Notes under the pieces: generated by a model
What the model saw: only the letters and a program-made list of their open reading frames with translations
Databases searched by the model: none
What the model was told of the DNA's origin: nothing
Part shown: piece after piece, positions 1 through 11,096 of the stretch
How positions within the stretch are numbered: the first letter of the stretch is position 1
How the letters are laid out: every line of letters begins with the position of its first letter
Assembly: GCA_963681505.1 (NCBI GenBank)
Contig: OY811983.1
Span: forward strand, 1,511,501 to 1,575,500
Length of the DNA: 64,000 nucleotides
DNA from: Eunapius fragilis
Taxonomy: Eukaryota; Porifera; Demospongiae; Spongillida; Spongillidae
Reading direction: 5' to 3'
Translations under genes and position numbers: made by a program

Positions 1-163
1 CGCGAGGAATAGTCTCGGGGACCAGATCAGTCAACTGGTTGAAAGCGAGTTATCTAGTCCCCAACACCGTACCTGCACCAGGGCACCGCCATAATGCAAA
101 AAAGTTAATGTTTCTATATCAGTAACGCGCAGCTCGTTACAAATAAGGCACGCCGTGAAATGT

Positions 164-1201
164 TCACTGCTTCTTTCTGTGGGCATCAATGCTAACGCCT
201 CCAGGTCCCAAAGCCACCACTAACATAAGGCCACCGATCACAGAGAGGGTCTGGAAGAAATCGTACTTCAACATGTCTCTGAAGGTGGGATGGAGTGTAA
301 ACCACCAGAAGGGATTGATGAGGAAGTTAAGAACTGTCAGCCAAGCCACGAGGACCAGAGCTGCAAGCTTTGTCTTGAAGCCTATCACCATGGACAACAT
401 GAGAACTGCCCCCACTACCAGCTCCAACAGACGGAGTATGGAGACTTCAAACGAGAAGAGGGTCATGAACATGAAGACCACCAGCACTCTCCCCACAAGC
501 TGCATGTAGCTCTGCTTCTTGTTGGTATCAACAGTGGGCACTCCAGCAAACATTGTCTTCACATCACCACTGATCTCAGCCAGCAGCAGTAGCAGACCAC
601 CTGACAGGGCTATGTTCCTACAGAGCAGGTGGAAAACATTTGTCTAAAAGAAAAATGGCAGCCAAAACGAAAATACACTAATACAATGCACATAGATAAA
701 CTATACGCAATACATACCATGAATATATTGTTCTTACCTCATGAAAAACCTAGCGTCCCACAGAAAGGTGTACGCAACTGACTAGATGTATGCGTAAAAA
801 GACAACTGGTGACGTCATCCGGGACTACGTGTTTTTTTTGTTTTTTTTTTGGTTTTTTGTTTTTTTCTTAAGTTACTTTAACTCACCTGGGCGACGATGA
901 CTCCGAAAAGCATCCCCACGGCCACACGGACCTGTTTTCTTAGTAAGACCATGAAACACCCTACAATCTGGCAGAGCATGTTGGCCAACACGAACAACGC
1001 TGCCAGAACAGACCCGCATCTCCAAGTCGAATCGAAGTACTCCCTCTGCTCGTCCCATTGAAACCACATTCGCATACCATCTTCCAGAAACGTAGCGATG
1101 AGAAGAAGTCGAGCTACGTGTGGAAGGTAGTGTTTTGAACGACGCAGGACGGTGTCGGCTACGTCATCCGCTCGCGATATTACTTGCTGGTATACAGCCA
1201 T
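164..1201 (-). CDS. SURF4: SURF4-like ER cargo receptor, copy A
   Basis: Seen: three exons on the minus strand, 887-1201, 738-781 and 164-617, joining in phase to 270 residues, close to the 269 of human SURF4. The 44-nt middle exon restores a conserved stretch (VAYTFLWDARFFMR) that neither long open frame contains. The protein is strongly hydrophobic with several membrane segments. Family motifs are visible: FLEDGMRMWFQW in exon 1; MFAGVPT, GFKTKLAAL and DFFQTLSVIGG in exon 3. It ends HRKKQ, so Lys at -3 and Arg at -4 act as a dibasic COPI-type retrieval signal. Known: SURF4/Erv29 family proteins load soluble secretory cargo into COPII vesicles at the ER. It is the mirror-image partner of the copy at 6186-7200; introns are also nearly identical, so the duplication or a conversion event is recent. 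The segment FWWFTLHPTFRDML differs sharply from copy B. Confidence 0.93.
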
Positions 1202-2122
1202 TGTATGCACCAGTTGTGCAAAAGTTCTGCGGGCGGATTGTGCAATACCGCAATAAAAAAAAAAAATAATAATAAAAAAACTATAGTGCGGTTTTCGACC
1301 AGAAAAAGGAACTGAGTAAAACCGTTTAATTGTCCTCCGCATGCATGCATGAGTAAGACCTTATCCCAGAACAGCTAAAAATTAATAATAAAAAAAACAA
1401 ACAAACTTTTAATATTAAATCAGCCAATAAGTTCTGCCGGATTCACTATATGGAAATACTAAATCGACTCAACAACCCATTTAAAAATAAATAAATCCTT
1501 TGTCAAAAATTGGTTTGGGGTTTCTGTGTATTTGGGGTTGAAAGGGACCTATAATAGCATCCTCAATGCGGCAAGGCCCGCTCACCTAGTCTATATGATA
1601 CACCTAGTCTATAGTATATGCCTACGTGCGTGACGTACAATGGTTTTTTATTTTTAACTGACAGGCATTTTATTACAGACCGATATGGTCTCCAAATACT
1701 GGGTACTATTAATTAAACAAAAGAACAAAGAAAACAGTTTCACTTTCCTTGAAACTACTACTCACTATACAGCCATATATAGCACGCGGAGACTACATAG
1801 GTGCATGTATCATTGTATGGTGATGTGGGAAAAAGCGTGCGTTTACATGGAGAATTCAGATCAAAATTAAGTTTGTTGGATGCATTATGCAAGGCAATAC
1901 GGAATGCGCATGCATGTGCAGAGACTAGATGCACTGTTAGTTATATTGGTATCATTTCAAATTGCTCCTATTCCGAAAGAGAACATGCATGCATGGAGAA
2001 AAAAAACGGGAGTGTGGTATACTGGTACGCATGTGTGCATGCGCTCCGCGTCAATTAGTTTTAGTTCTCTCAACCGTACGCTGACTTTTAACCAACAAAC
2101 GCCACCCTCGTTCTATTAATGA

Positions 2123-2702
2123 CAGTGGCGGATCCCGGGGGGTGGGGTCTTTGGGGTCTATAGTCCCCCCCCCCCCCCCCCCCCGACCAGCTATGAATAA
2201 TTAACTATGAATAAATTAATTGACACATTCCAATAGAGCTCTTTCATGGTCACATGACGCGTGGGCTTTAATTGCGTTAATTGCTTTATTGTCCGCCATA
2301 TTGGTGCTCGGAAATATAGTTTTGGTACTTTTGATACGTATAACTCGCGCTCCGAGGGCACAAGTATTTTTACAAATGTTAGTCATGTGTTAGACCACAT
2401 TAATATATGTTTAAACGACTCTCTGAAGTAATCCCATACTTCTCCGAGCACCAATATGGCGGATAGTTAGAAGATGAATGCTATTAAGTCACGCTATGAA
2501 AGAGCTCTATATGAAGCGTTCAAAGAGCGCTATGCGAGGTAGCGGCTGCTGTGTTCCAAGTAAAGCAAGAAAAGCCAGGGGGTCTGTCTGCCAGACCCCG
2601 CACGCCTGGCAGTCACAGGAGGGGCACACCCCTCCCGTACCCACCCCCACTTGTGAATATAATTATTAGCCCTCCCCTCCCGAAATCCTGGATCCGCCCC
2701 TG
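2123..2702. mobile_element. MITE-like element with CAGNGGCGGATCC ends (I)
   Basis: The left end reads CAGTGGCGGATCC and the right end, on the other strand, CAGGGGCGGATCC, giving a short imperfect terminal inverted repeat around 580 bp. AATGA occurs immediately outside both ends, a candidate 5 bp target duplication. A run of about 19 C residues lies 45 bp inside the left end. No transposase frame is visible inside, so it is non-autonomous. The superfamily is not certain; hAT-like elements usually make 8 bp duplications, so I leave it unassigned. Confidence 0.65.
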
Positions 2703-3406
2703 AATGATATGATATAGTCAAATCAGCTAGCTAGGATCGAACTCAATGACTTATTAAAATTCAGTATGACATGAATTGGAATCGTAGCTCGTTCCCAACC
2801 GCGTCTGAGAAAAAAAAAAAAGTCTTTTACCAAGCTTTCTAGCTTTGGTTTTTTTACCATAGCTTTTGGTGCATCAGTCATGCATGTGACTCAATTCGAT
2901 TCACAATTGCACTGACAAGCTTTGTTGTATATAGTTAGGATTCTTTTGGACCATGTGAGATATAAGTATAAATACAGTCCGACATTGCAGTACGAATCGC
3001 GTGGCTATAGTTTTGAAAGCGTTTGAATAATTAACATCAGTAGTTTTGCAAATCTCAAGTCTGAAGAAGCTTGAGAACTCCGCACTGCAGAACGGATCGC
3101 GTGCTCAATAGAATGAATGATCTATATCGGCAGTCTGCATGTGCCGCTTGAATAGGGGTTCGGATCTATAATTATCAAAATACAGACATGCAAAGTATAC
3201 ATTACAAGTTATAAAGGTAATTAGCATTGAGTCCGTTTTTCCAGGAAAAAAATGTAATCTAGGGGCATGTAAGCAGTGAGTTCATTAAGCAGATTGATAG
3301 GTTTGCTACAAAAGCTAACACTTTCTACAGTTCATAGTTATTTTTCCTGAAAAGCGGATGTGCTAATTACCTTAAAACGAGCCGTTACTGTACATTTATG
3401 GAGACA

Positions 3407-3689
3407 CAAGTGATAAAAACACTCTCTATGCGAGAAGGTTGGTGGTATATAGGAATCAAAGGCGGTGGTGGTGTAAAAAGCAAGGGAACAAGGATTGTGA
3501 TTGAAAAGGAAAAAAGAAATAGACCTATATTAGCAGCATGTCGTCATGTTTAACTGTGTGTGCTAATATAGGTCTATTTCATTTTTCCTTTTCAATCACA
3601 ATCCTTGTTCCCTTGCTTTTTACACCACCACCGCCTTTGATTCCTATATACCACCAACCTTCTCGCATAGAGAGTGTTTTTATCACTTG
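3407..3689. repeat. Near-perfect inverted repeat, 129 bp arms, 25 bp loop
   Basis: Arms 3407-3535 and 3561-3689 are reverse complements with about one mismatch; the loop is 25 nt. Either strand would fold into a hairpin of about 129 base pairs. A diverged and partly truncated relative lies at 45766-45914, sharing the block ACTCTCTATGCGAGAAGGTT-like through GGTGGTGTAAAAAG. This makes it a dispersed foldback element, not a chance palindrome. No open frame. Confidence 0.85.
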
Positions 3690-3883
3690 TTTCCTACATT
3701 TTTTGGTAGATTTAGTATTGTATTTAGTTCTTGAAAAGTAACCATGTAGCAAGAATGTCAAATGACAGTTTTATTTTAGAATCTCGTGGCCATGCAATTT
3801 TTTGAGGTGTGGGTGTACCATTAAAACACACAGTATTACTATTTAAACAATAAGTACAAGTATTTCATTTATAACCCAGGAGC

Positions 3884-4024
3884 ATGTCATCTTGTATAGG
3901 ATATACTGCTGTATATTCTGGACCAGGATATACTTCTGTATATCCAGGATATATAGCAGGTAGAGCAGGTGGAGCTAATCCTGCAGCTGGACATGGATGG
4001 AACCACTCGTGGACCTGGACCTGA
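3884..4024 (+). other. Small tyrosine/glycine-rich open frame, uncertain
   Basis: An ATG-started frame of 46 codons with a loose repeat (GYTAVYSGPGYTSVYPGY) ending at TGA 4022-4024. A CAG acceptor-like site lies 2 nt before the ATG. It might be an exon of a small low-complexity protein or just a chance frame in tandemly repeated DNA. No neighbouring exon was found, so no gene is claimed. Confidence 0.2.
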
Positions 4025-5091
4025 AACAAATCCTCCACTGGCAAGTGAAGCCATATAACACATCAGACAAAGATTACATGTACCCACTGATCTCACGCTA
4101 TTATCAGATAAACCACAAGACGTTGTCATCAGCAACTTTGATACTATTAGATATAAATTATGCACCACAATACACATTAACATTATTACGAAATTGTTGT
4201 CAGCGAACAGCGTGCACATATTTCAAACAACAGCACGGAGAGAGCTGCAATATCTTCCGCTGTAACTGTTGCATAAAATATTTTAGCGATACACTTTTCA
4301 TGCTATAATTTATGTCCAGATCCAACATTCATGGTGTAACGCACATTCGGGGTGGTCGCTTTGATGGTCCTTTCAGTAGCGCGCTTGACACCTTGTCGTG
4401 TCTTGTATTGCACTCGTTTGGCATATCTGTAGGTGTACGAGTGGCTAGTTGTTGCCGGGTTTTTTTTTTCTGTAAGGGCGGTGGTGTGGGGGGGACACAT
4501 TCTAATTGGAGCCTCTTACTTCACATTATCTGCTGTAGACTGTATACCGTAGTATCTGATCGCGTATGTAGTTCCACCGACAGAATTCGAAAGTTATGCT
4601 ATATAAGAAGCTATAGTATAGAAATCAATTCGGTCAAAACAATTATATGCGATAGTGTCGGGTACTTACGTGTATGGTAGTTTTGGCTTTCATTTCAAGC
4701 TGCGTAACGAATGATAAGAGTTGAGAGTAACGCACAGGCGTCATGCAGAAAATGATACCTTGAATATTCGTCAGGAGCCTTCCTATAACGTTATCGCTGC
4801 TCCATTCCGTTTCTCAACCATTTGGCATTATGGTTGGACATTTATACATGGAGCCGTAGGGACCCGAAAAGGCTCTTGGATTCAGTGCGTATACCTCTTC
4901 CACAGCGTGCGGGAATATTAAGAATTTGAATCACGCCCACGACACGTGGCTATTATTGCATTTAAAAATAGCTAGCTGATGTAATTGGGTATTTTTAACC
5001 GAATACCAAATGAGGTACTATTCGCTTTAGTTAATTGCCCGAACAGTTAGGCGTCTAACAGACCCCCGAAGATAACCTGCGGACGCATCCT

Positions 5092-5422
5092 GAAGCGATT
5101 GGTACACTTGGCGTGCTTTACAAACGTTCCTGTCGTGAGTTATACTCTCCGGAAGGAAGAAGAAGAAGAAGAAGCCGACGGAGGAGAAATTTTAGGTGGG
5201 ACTGGGTACGGACGATGGGGACGAGTATTTTTGTTCTCTAAAAGTACACCGTCTTGTGACACAAATACAACGCAGAACTGTTGTCCTTTTTTATATCGCT
5301 CGAATGCCACTAAGAGCGAAGTGACCCGATTCTTAAATGTCCCGCTAGACGTGAGTGACGTTTTTTTAATGACATTCATGATACTGTTGGATTCCTATAT
5401 GGAACCTACTCGCGTAGGTTCC
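5092..5422 (+). mobile_element. Dispersed element with 9-4-9 terminal hairpin (copy 1)
   Basis: Begins near GAAGCGATTGGTA, carries a GAGTTATACTC block and a GAA-triplet run, then a stretch with TTTTTTTAATGACATTCAT, CCTATAT and a hairpin at 5401-5422 (stem GGAACCTAC, loop TCGC, stem GTAGGTTCC). Related copies lie at about 33474-33772 (plus) and 45163-45502 (minus). No protein-coding capacity is visible. Superfamily unknown. Confidence 0.6.
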
Positions 5423-5693
5423 GATTACACGTGCATGCGCATGTAAGGTAATCTTGGGTTTTATTTTAAACAACAGAAATTAGTCTGAAAGACTCTGAAT
5501 TGAATTGTAATTTCACTGCGCTCCAATCACTGAAGCAATGTTATACAAAAACAAATGCATCAATTACTGGGATGCTATATTTCAAAATTAATTACATCAT
5601 GTCAAATGTGCTGTGCTACTGGAGCCAGGCTGGGAAAAAAAGATTTGCTGTGCGTGGTATTGAACAGATCCATACTTGTCTTTGGAGTAACCA

Positions 5694-5956
5694 CAGGGGC
5701 GGGTGAGTAGGGTATCCCCCCCCCCCCCCCCCCCCCTCACCCCCGCAAAACCTATGTTATTAAAAATTCACGACTTCTTACGCTATACATGTAACGATGG
5801 ACCACACCACAGGTAGGAATTAGTAATTTACATTAGATTAGTGTTGCTGCGTAATAATGCGGCGTTTTGTGGCTTAAAAAGTGCGACTGCTGGTGGGGCG
5901 CGTCCCTTCAAAATCACTTCACTCCCTCCCGCTCCAAAACCCTGCATCCGCCCCTG
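5694..5956. mobile_element. MITE-like element with CAGGGGCGG ends (II)
   Basis: CAGGGGCGG at the left end and its reverse complement CCGCCCCTG at the right end bound 263 bp. As in element I, a run of about 20 C residues lies close to the left end. Flanks AACCA and AATCA could be an imperfect 5 bp target duplication. Non-autonomous. Confidence 0.6.
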
Positions 5957-6185
5957 AATCATCCCGCAAACCACGAACTAATTCCTGACCCATTGACTGC
6001 TATGGAGAAATGAACCCCCAAAATTGCCCGTGTACGGCTTTTTGAGAGCTAAATATTGAAGAGAGTGGGGTATATTTCAAAATTTCTTTGGCGCCTGAGC
6101 ATAAATAATTGCTTATAAACTCCGGCCGCAATTCACGTGCGGGAACTGCCCAATCGGTTCACAACAGCACACTTAACAAGAGACC

Positions 6186-7200
6186 ATGGCGGCATACCAG
6201 CAAGTAATGTCGCAAGCGGACGACGTAGCCGACACCGTCCTGCGTCGTTCAAAACACTACCTCCCACACGTAGCTCGACTTCTTCTCATCGCTACGTTTC
6301 TGGAAGATGGCATGCGAATGTGGTTTCAATGGGACGAGCAGAGGGAGTACTTCGATTCGACTTGGAGATGCGGGTCTGTTCTGGCAGCGTTGTTCGTGTT
6401 GGCCAACATGCTCTGCCAGATTGTGGGGTGTTTCATGGTCTTACTAAGAAAACAGGTCCGTGTGGCTGTGGGGATGCTTTTCGGAGTCATCGTCGCCCAG
6501 GTGAGAAAAAAAACAAAAAAAAAAACACGTAGTCCCGGATGACGTCACCAGTTGTCTTTTTTACGCATACATCTAGTCAGTTGCGTACACCGTTCTGTGG
6601 GACGCTAGGTTTTTCATGAGGTAAGAACAATATATTCATGGTATGTATTGCGTATAGTTTATGTATGTGCATTGTGTCAGTGTATTGTGATTTTTGTTTT
6701 GGCTGCCATTTTTCTTTTAGACAAGTGTTTTCCACCTGCTCTGTAGGAACATAGCCCTGTCAGGTGGTCTGCTACTGCTGCTGGCTGAGATCAGTGGTGA
6801 TGTGAAGACAATGTTTGCCGGAGTGCCCACTGTTGATACCAACAAGAAGCAGAGCTACATGCAGCTTGTGGGGAGAGTGCTGGTGGTCTTCATGTTCATG
6901 ACCCTCTTCTCGTTTGAGGTCTCTGTACTCCGTCTGTTGGAGCTGGTAGTGGGTACAGTTCTCATGTTGTCCATGGTGATTGGCTTCAAGACAAAGCTTG
7001 CAGCTCTGGTCCTCGTGGCTTGGCTGACAGTTCTTAACTTCCTCCTCAACTCGTTCTGGATGGTTGCTTCCAATCACTACATGCGTGAATTCATGAAATA
7101 CGATTTCTTCCAGACCCTCTCTGTGATTGGTGGTCTTCTGTTGGTGGTGGCTCTGGGACCTGGAGGCGTTAGCCTGGATGCCCACAGAAAGAAATGGTGA
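6186..7200 (+). CDS. SURF4: SURF4-like ER cargo receptor, copy B
   Basis: Seen: exons 6186-6500, 6577-6620 and 6747-7200, total 813 nt, 270 residues plus stop, with the same phases as copy A. Splice sites are GTGAGA...CTAG and GTAAGA...TGTAG. The start codon lies in ACCATGG, a good initiation context. Conserved family motifs and multiple hydrophobic segments are present, and the C-terminus HRKKW carries a dibasic retrieval-type signal. Known role: ER-to-Golgi cargo receptor of the SURF4/Erv29 family. Copies A and B are nearly identical except for a block around FWMVASNHYMREFM, which lies between the last two membrane segments. The upstream DNA is not clearly alike, so the two copies may be expressed differently. 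PPIL4 begins 132 bp after the stop. Confidence 0.95.
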
Positions 7201-7332
7201 ACACTTCTATCTCATTATTAATAGGATTTTGTTTTTTTACAATTGCAGACCTTTCAATTTTTCACCGATTTCAATTGTTTTAAAATTAACGATGTTTTAA
7301 TAACGAGCTGCGCGTTATTTGGAGCTGCGACA

Positions 7333-9148
7333 ATGTCAGTGCTGATTGAAACCTCTAAGGGAGATATTGTGATAGACCTTTTTGTTGAAGAGCGCCCTAA
7401 ATGTTGCATGAACTTCCTAAAACTCTGTAAGATAAAATTCTACAACTTCTGTTTGTTTCACAATGTTCAACGGAACTTTCTGGTCCAGACCGGCGATCCC
7501 GCCTCCTCGGGCAACGGGGGACAGTCAATATGGGGTGTGCTTAAGGGAGAACAATACCGGACGTTCGAGTTGGAACTATTGCCGCGTTTGAACCACGTCA
7601 AGTTCGGTACAGTGTCTATGGCAGGCGACGGAAGCGGATGTCATGGTTCCCAATTCTTTATCACCACCGGAGAAAACCAGGAGTATTTGAATGGCAAGCA
7701 TACTGTATTTGGAGAAGTGGCCGAGGGAATGGACGTTCTGACAGCGATAAACGAAGCTTACTGCGACAAGGATGGGCGACCCTACCAGGATATTCGTATC
7801 TACCATACGATAGTTCTGGAAGACCCTTTTGACGACCCAGAGGGTGAGTAAGAAGTTATACTTTTAGGGGTTCAGCAGATTGTGTGCAGAAGGGTCTCAT
7901 GCACACACTTCATCTCCTTCCCTTCACCTTATCCCCCACATATGCACTCTCCCACATGCACTTCTTCCCTTTGCCCACACATGCACACCTTCACTCTCCC
8001 TCAAACACATACTCCTTGCTTCACTCCACCCTTTCAATTACCTTGTGATCGGCCACATCATTAAAATTACATTTACATGTGCTTGTTAGTTGAAGAGAAG
8101 CAGGTGTACTTTTATAGATCTGTGCAGTTTGGTGGGGGTAAAACCTCTCCTTTGGCGGGGGTAACACCGCCTATCTTCATTTGCAGGTCTGGCTGTTCCA
8201 GAGCGTTCCCCCAGTCCTCCCCCAGAGGTGCTGAAGAGCGATAGGATTGGTGCCGCCGAAGATATCGACGAGTTCAAGGGCAAAACAGAAGAGGAGATAA
8301 AAGAGATATTATCAAGTCGCGAGAGCAAAGCAAACGCCCAAATCCTGGAAATGGTTGGGGACATCCCTGATGCCGACGCAAAGCCCCCAGAGAACGTGCT
8401 CTTTGTCTGCAAGCTTAACCCCGTCACAACAGACGAGGACCTTGAAATAATCTTCTCTCGCTTCGGCCCCATCGTGAGCTGTGAGGTGATCAGGGACCAG
8501 AAAACAGGCGACTCCCTTCAGTACGCGTTCATCGAGTTTGAGAACGAAGAGGACTGCACAAAAGCTTATTTCAAGATGGACAATGTCCTCATCGACGACC
8601 GCAGGATCCACGTGGACTTCAGCCAGTCATTGGCAAAGGTGAAAGGGGTTAACAGGAGGAAGCTCTCTGAGGAAGGTGCCAAGAAAGGTGATGCAGCTGG
8701 GGACGGCCTGGTGGCCAAGAAGGGAGGTAACGACAGAGGTGACGGCTACGAAATGGTGTTTGGTGACAGCGACATGCCTTCGGATGTGGCAACACAGGAT
8801 GCTGGTAAGAGGAAGGCCAAAGCAGACCACCACAAGGACAGTAGGAGGGACCGGGTGGATGACGACAAAGGCAGAGGCCATTACAGAGACAGGCAGGGAA
8901 GAGGAGTCCCTGACAGAGATAGAGGTGGTGGTGGTGGGGAGAATCGGGACCCTCCAAGGAGGCACAGAGATGATGATGACCTGGATGGTCGACATGATCG
9001 TGGAAGGAAAGGCGAAGATAATCGGCACCATCGTGGCAGAGAGGGTGATGGGTCCAAGAGAGGTGAGAGGCATGGCAGAGAGAGGCAAAGGGAAGTGAAA
9101 AGAAGTAGAAGTCGGTCCAGGTCCAGAGGAAGGAAGGAGAGGCATTAG
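7333..9148 (+). CDS. PPIL4: PPIL4-like cyclophilin with RRM
   Basis: Seen: exon 1 7333-7843 and exon 2 8187-9148, joined at GAG-G|GT, give 490 residues (human 492). Residues 1-160 are a cyclophilin-type prolyl isomerase domain with [12 protein letters not shown] and [10 protein letters not shown]. The active-site region is atypical, as known for PPIL4. Residues 241-319 form an RRM with LFVCKLNP and YAFIEFEN as RNP motifs, almost unchanged from vertebrates. The tail from about 330 is rich in Arg, Asp and Gly and ends with [11 protein letters not shown]. Known: a nuclear protein linked to spliceosomes. The frame stays open 30 codons upstream of the chosen ATG, but the cyclophilin fold begins right after [10 protein letters not shown]. 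It lies 132 bp after SURF4-B and converges with the next gene. Confidence is high. Confidence 0.95.
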
Positions 9149-9277
9149 GTACCTGATATGAACTTGTGTCCACATCATACACAGCTTCACTATACAATTA
9201 CCTCCTCTTTTTTATTGGGTGGGTGGGAGGAGAAGGAAGGGGAGGACGTTTTAATGTTATTGTTTCTGTTCTCAGCT

Positions 9278-10933
9278 TTATGGTGGAATAAGTCTATGCC
9301 TCTGAATTCCCAGAATGCCACTTATCTGTGGAGGAGGCTTGTCCTGTCCCATGCTAACGTTTCCCAGAGCAGTTGTGAGCTTCCTCCGTGCCCGCGAGAG
9401 CTTCTGGGGCCTCATGACGGAGGTGAACTGGGAGGCGCTGTGTGGCTTCCTGTCCTGTGGAGCCGAATCCGCATTTCCCCGTTTCTCTTGGGACACGAAA
9501 TCGCCAATGGCGGGAGTCCTGGTGATGCCGCCGCTGCTGTTGTGTCGCGGGGCGTGTCTAGCCGAGTCGTCATCCAATGAGAGCTTGTTTGCATTACACG
9601 ACGGACCTTTGCCTACGTTGACGTATGCTGATTGATCGAGCGCTTCTGAAGGCCTGTCGTGTTTCCGAGACGACCATTTCCTCGAGACCAGACCAAGGGA
9701 CTGTGCCGTGCGTAGGAGCATCATCTCCTTGCTCGACTCCCCCTTCCTCGGTGTACCGGGAGCATCCATAGGTAGCTGGAGCTGCTCTGCTAGTCGAGGA
9801 TCTGAGTTTTCGCGTGGAGGCGTGTCACCGGTGCCACCGTGTGTTAGCTTGGGCACTATTGGGGGTAGCTCCGAGCTGCAAAGCTTGCTGTCCGAGGATC
9901 CCTAGATTTGAGAGGCATAAATTATTCTCATTTTATGTTTCATACACGATTCTCTCTCTCTCTCTCTTCCCTCCCGCTTCGGTGACTTCACATTGCACTC
10001 ACGTATATCTGTTCTTCCGAATCTTCATCTGCATCGGTGGCGGTCGTGCTCCCGTTGCTGGCGTTCGAGTCCGCCCTTTGTAAAGAAGGTCAAACACATT
10101 TACAATGAGCTACTCAAAGCGGTGTAGGTGTAATACATGTAAGCTATAATATAACGGCTAGCTCACTTGGTCCCGTGTGCGTATAGGATAAAGTCAATCT
10201 GCCTGTTCCTGGAGATGGATGGAGGAGACGGTAGGATCGGGGCCGTGAAGTAGCGGTCCCTGAGCGCCTCTCTCACTCCCAAACGGACTGCCAACTCGTG
10301 CAGGTAGGACCGGGTCCGCCTTTCTCTGTCGTTTAATTGTTTCTCCTTTGACATAGCGGGCTGCGCCTCTGCAGCACTGCCAGCCGCAGGAATAACGGGA
10401 ACACACTTCTCGAGCTCCGGCTCCTTCTGGACCTCAGCGGTGGATCTTTCAGGATGCTGTTGCTGCACATTCCCTGCGCAGATGGACGTGTAACTGAAAG
10501 GGCGGTAAGCTTCGGCGTACGCTTTGGCATCAGAAAGGTGCTGGAAACGTTGACAGCCCTTAGCACCTAACTGCCTGCCACCTCTGACAGAGACCTCTCT
10601 GTAATGTACAGAGAAATTGTCCTGCTTAGGAGCTGAGGCGTAGATTGATAGATTTTCTCTTTCCTGCCATCTGCAGAACCCGCCAATGGGGGTGTGTTCC
10701 GTTTGTCGGCTCGCAGTGTTGTTCGAGAACGGGTCTGGTGTCTCTGGTTCTTGCTCCTCTGCAGGTTCTGAAATTGCCTCTCTTATCCTGGGATCGACGG
10801 TGGGGTATTTGCGTCTAACTATCTTGTTGCTCTTTCGAATAATTTCTGGCGCTTGTTCGCAGCTCCGCCTCCCGCATTCTTGATAGTCATCTTGAACTGA
10901 AATACTTCTATCCGGATACCAGCTGTCCATCAT
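9278..10933 (-). CDS. Unrecognised three-exon gene, 487 residues
   Basis: Seen: exons 10167-10933, 10003-10075 and 9278-9901 on the minus strand join in phase (GTGAGC, GTGAGT donors; ACAAAG, ATCTAG acceptors). The start is a double ATG (MMDSWYP). The product is polar and probably largely disordered: acidic/Glu-Pro-rich at residues 50-70, a charged helical stretch KEKQLNDRERRTRSYLHEL near 200-220, an acidic patch DADEDSEEQ near 272, and a basic Ser-rich end with KLSRARRKLTT. No signal peptide or membrane segment is seen. I do not recognise a domain. Its start lies 163 bp from that of SURF2 on the other strand, which suggests a shared promoter, and it converges on PPIL4 with 129 bp between stops. 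The consistent exon phases make it a real gene; the function is unknown. Confidence 0.75.
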
Positions 10934-11096
10934 CTTCAGCAGCTTGTATCTGTAGGTCTATCGCTTTCAGTTTTTTCCTTAAAAAAAAAAAAAAACAATA
11001 CAAAAACAAGTGTTCTATTTTTATTTTATTTTTGTTAATTCGCGAGTGCCCGTATATTCTCGCACATCGTCGTCATTGCCACGTGCGGAAGCGAAA

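Larger units (their letters stand above)
1202..6185. other. Spacer between the SURF4 copies, repeat-rich, no clear gene
   Basis: About 5 kb with no open frame resembling a known protein. It holds a MITE-like element with CAGGGGCGG-type ends (2123-2702), a second one (5694-5956), a long near-perfect hairpin (3407-3689) and an element ending in a 9-4-9 hairpin (about 5092-5422). Both SURF4 promoters must lie at its two edges. The sequence just upstream of the two start codons is only weakly alike, although the genes and introns are nearly identical. Confidence 0.7.

Noticed and set aside
878..1342. An earlier SURF4-A start giving 47 extra residues
   Set aside because: The extension is low-complexity and lacks a match in copy B; the inner ATG gives the family-typical length.
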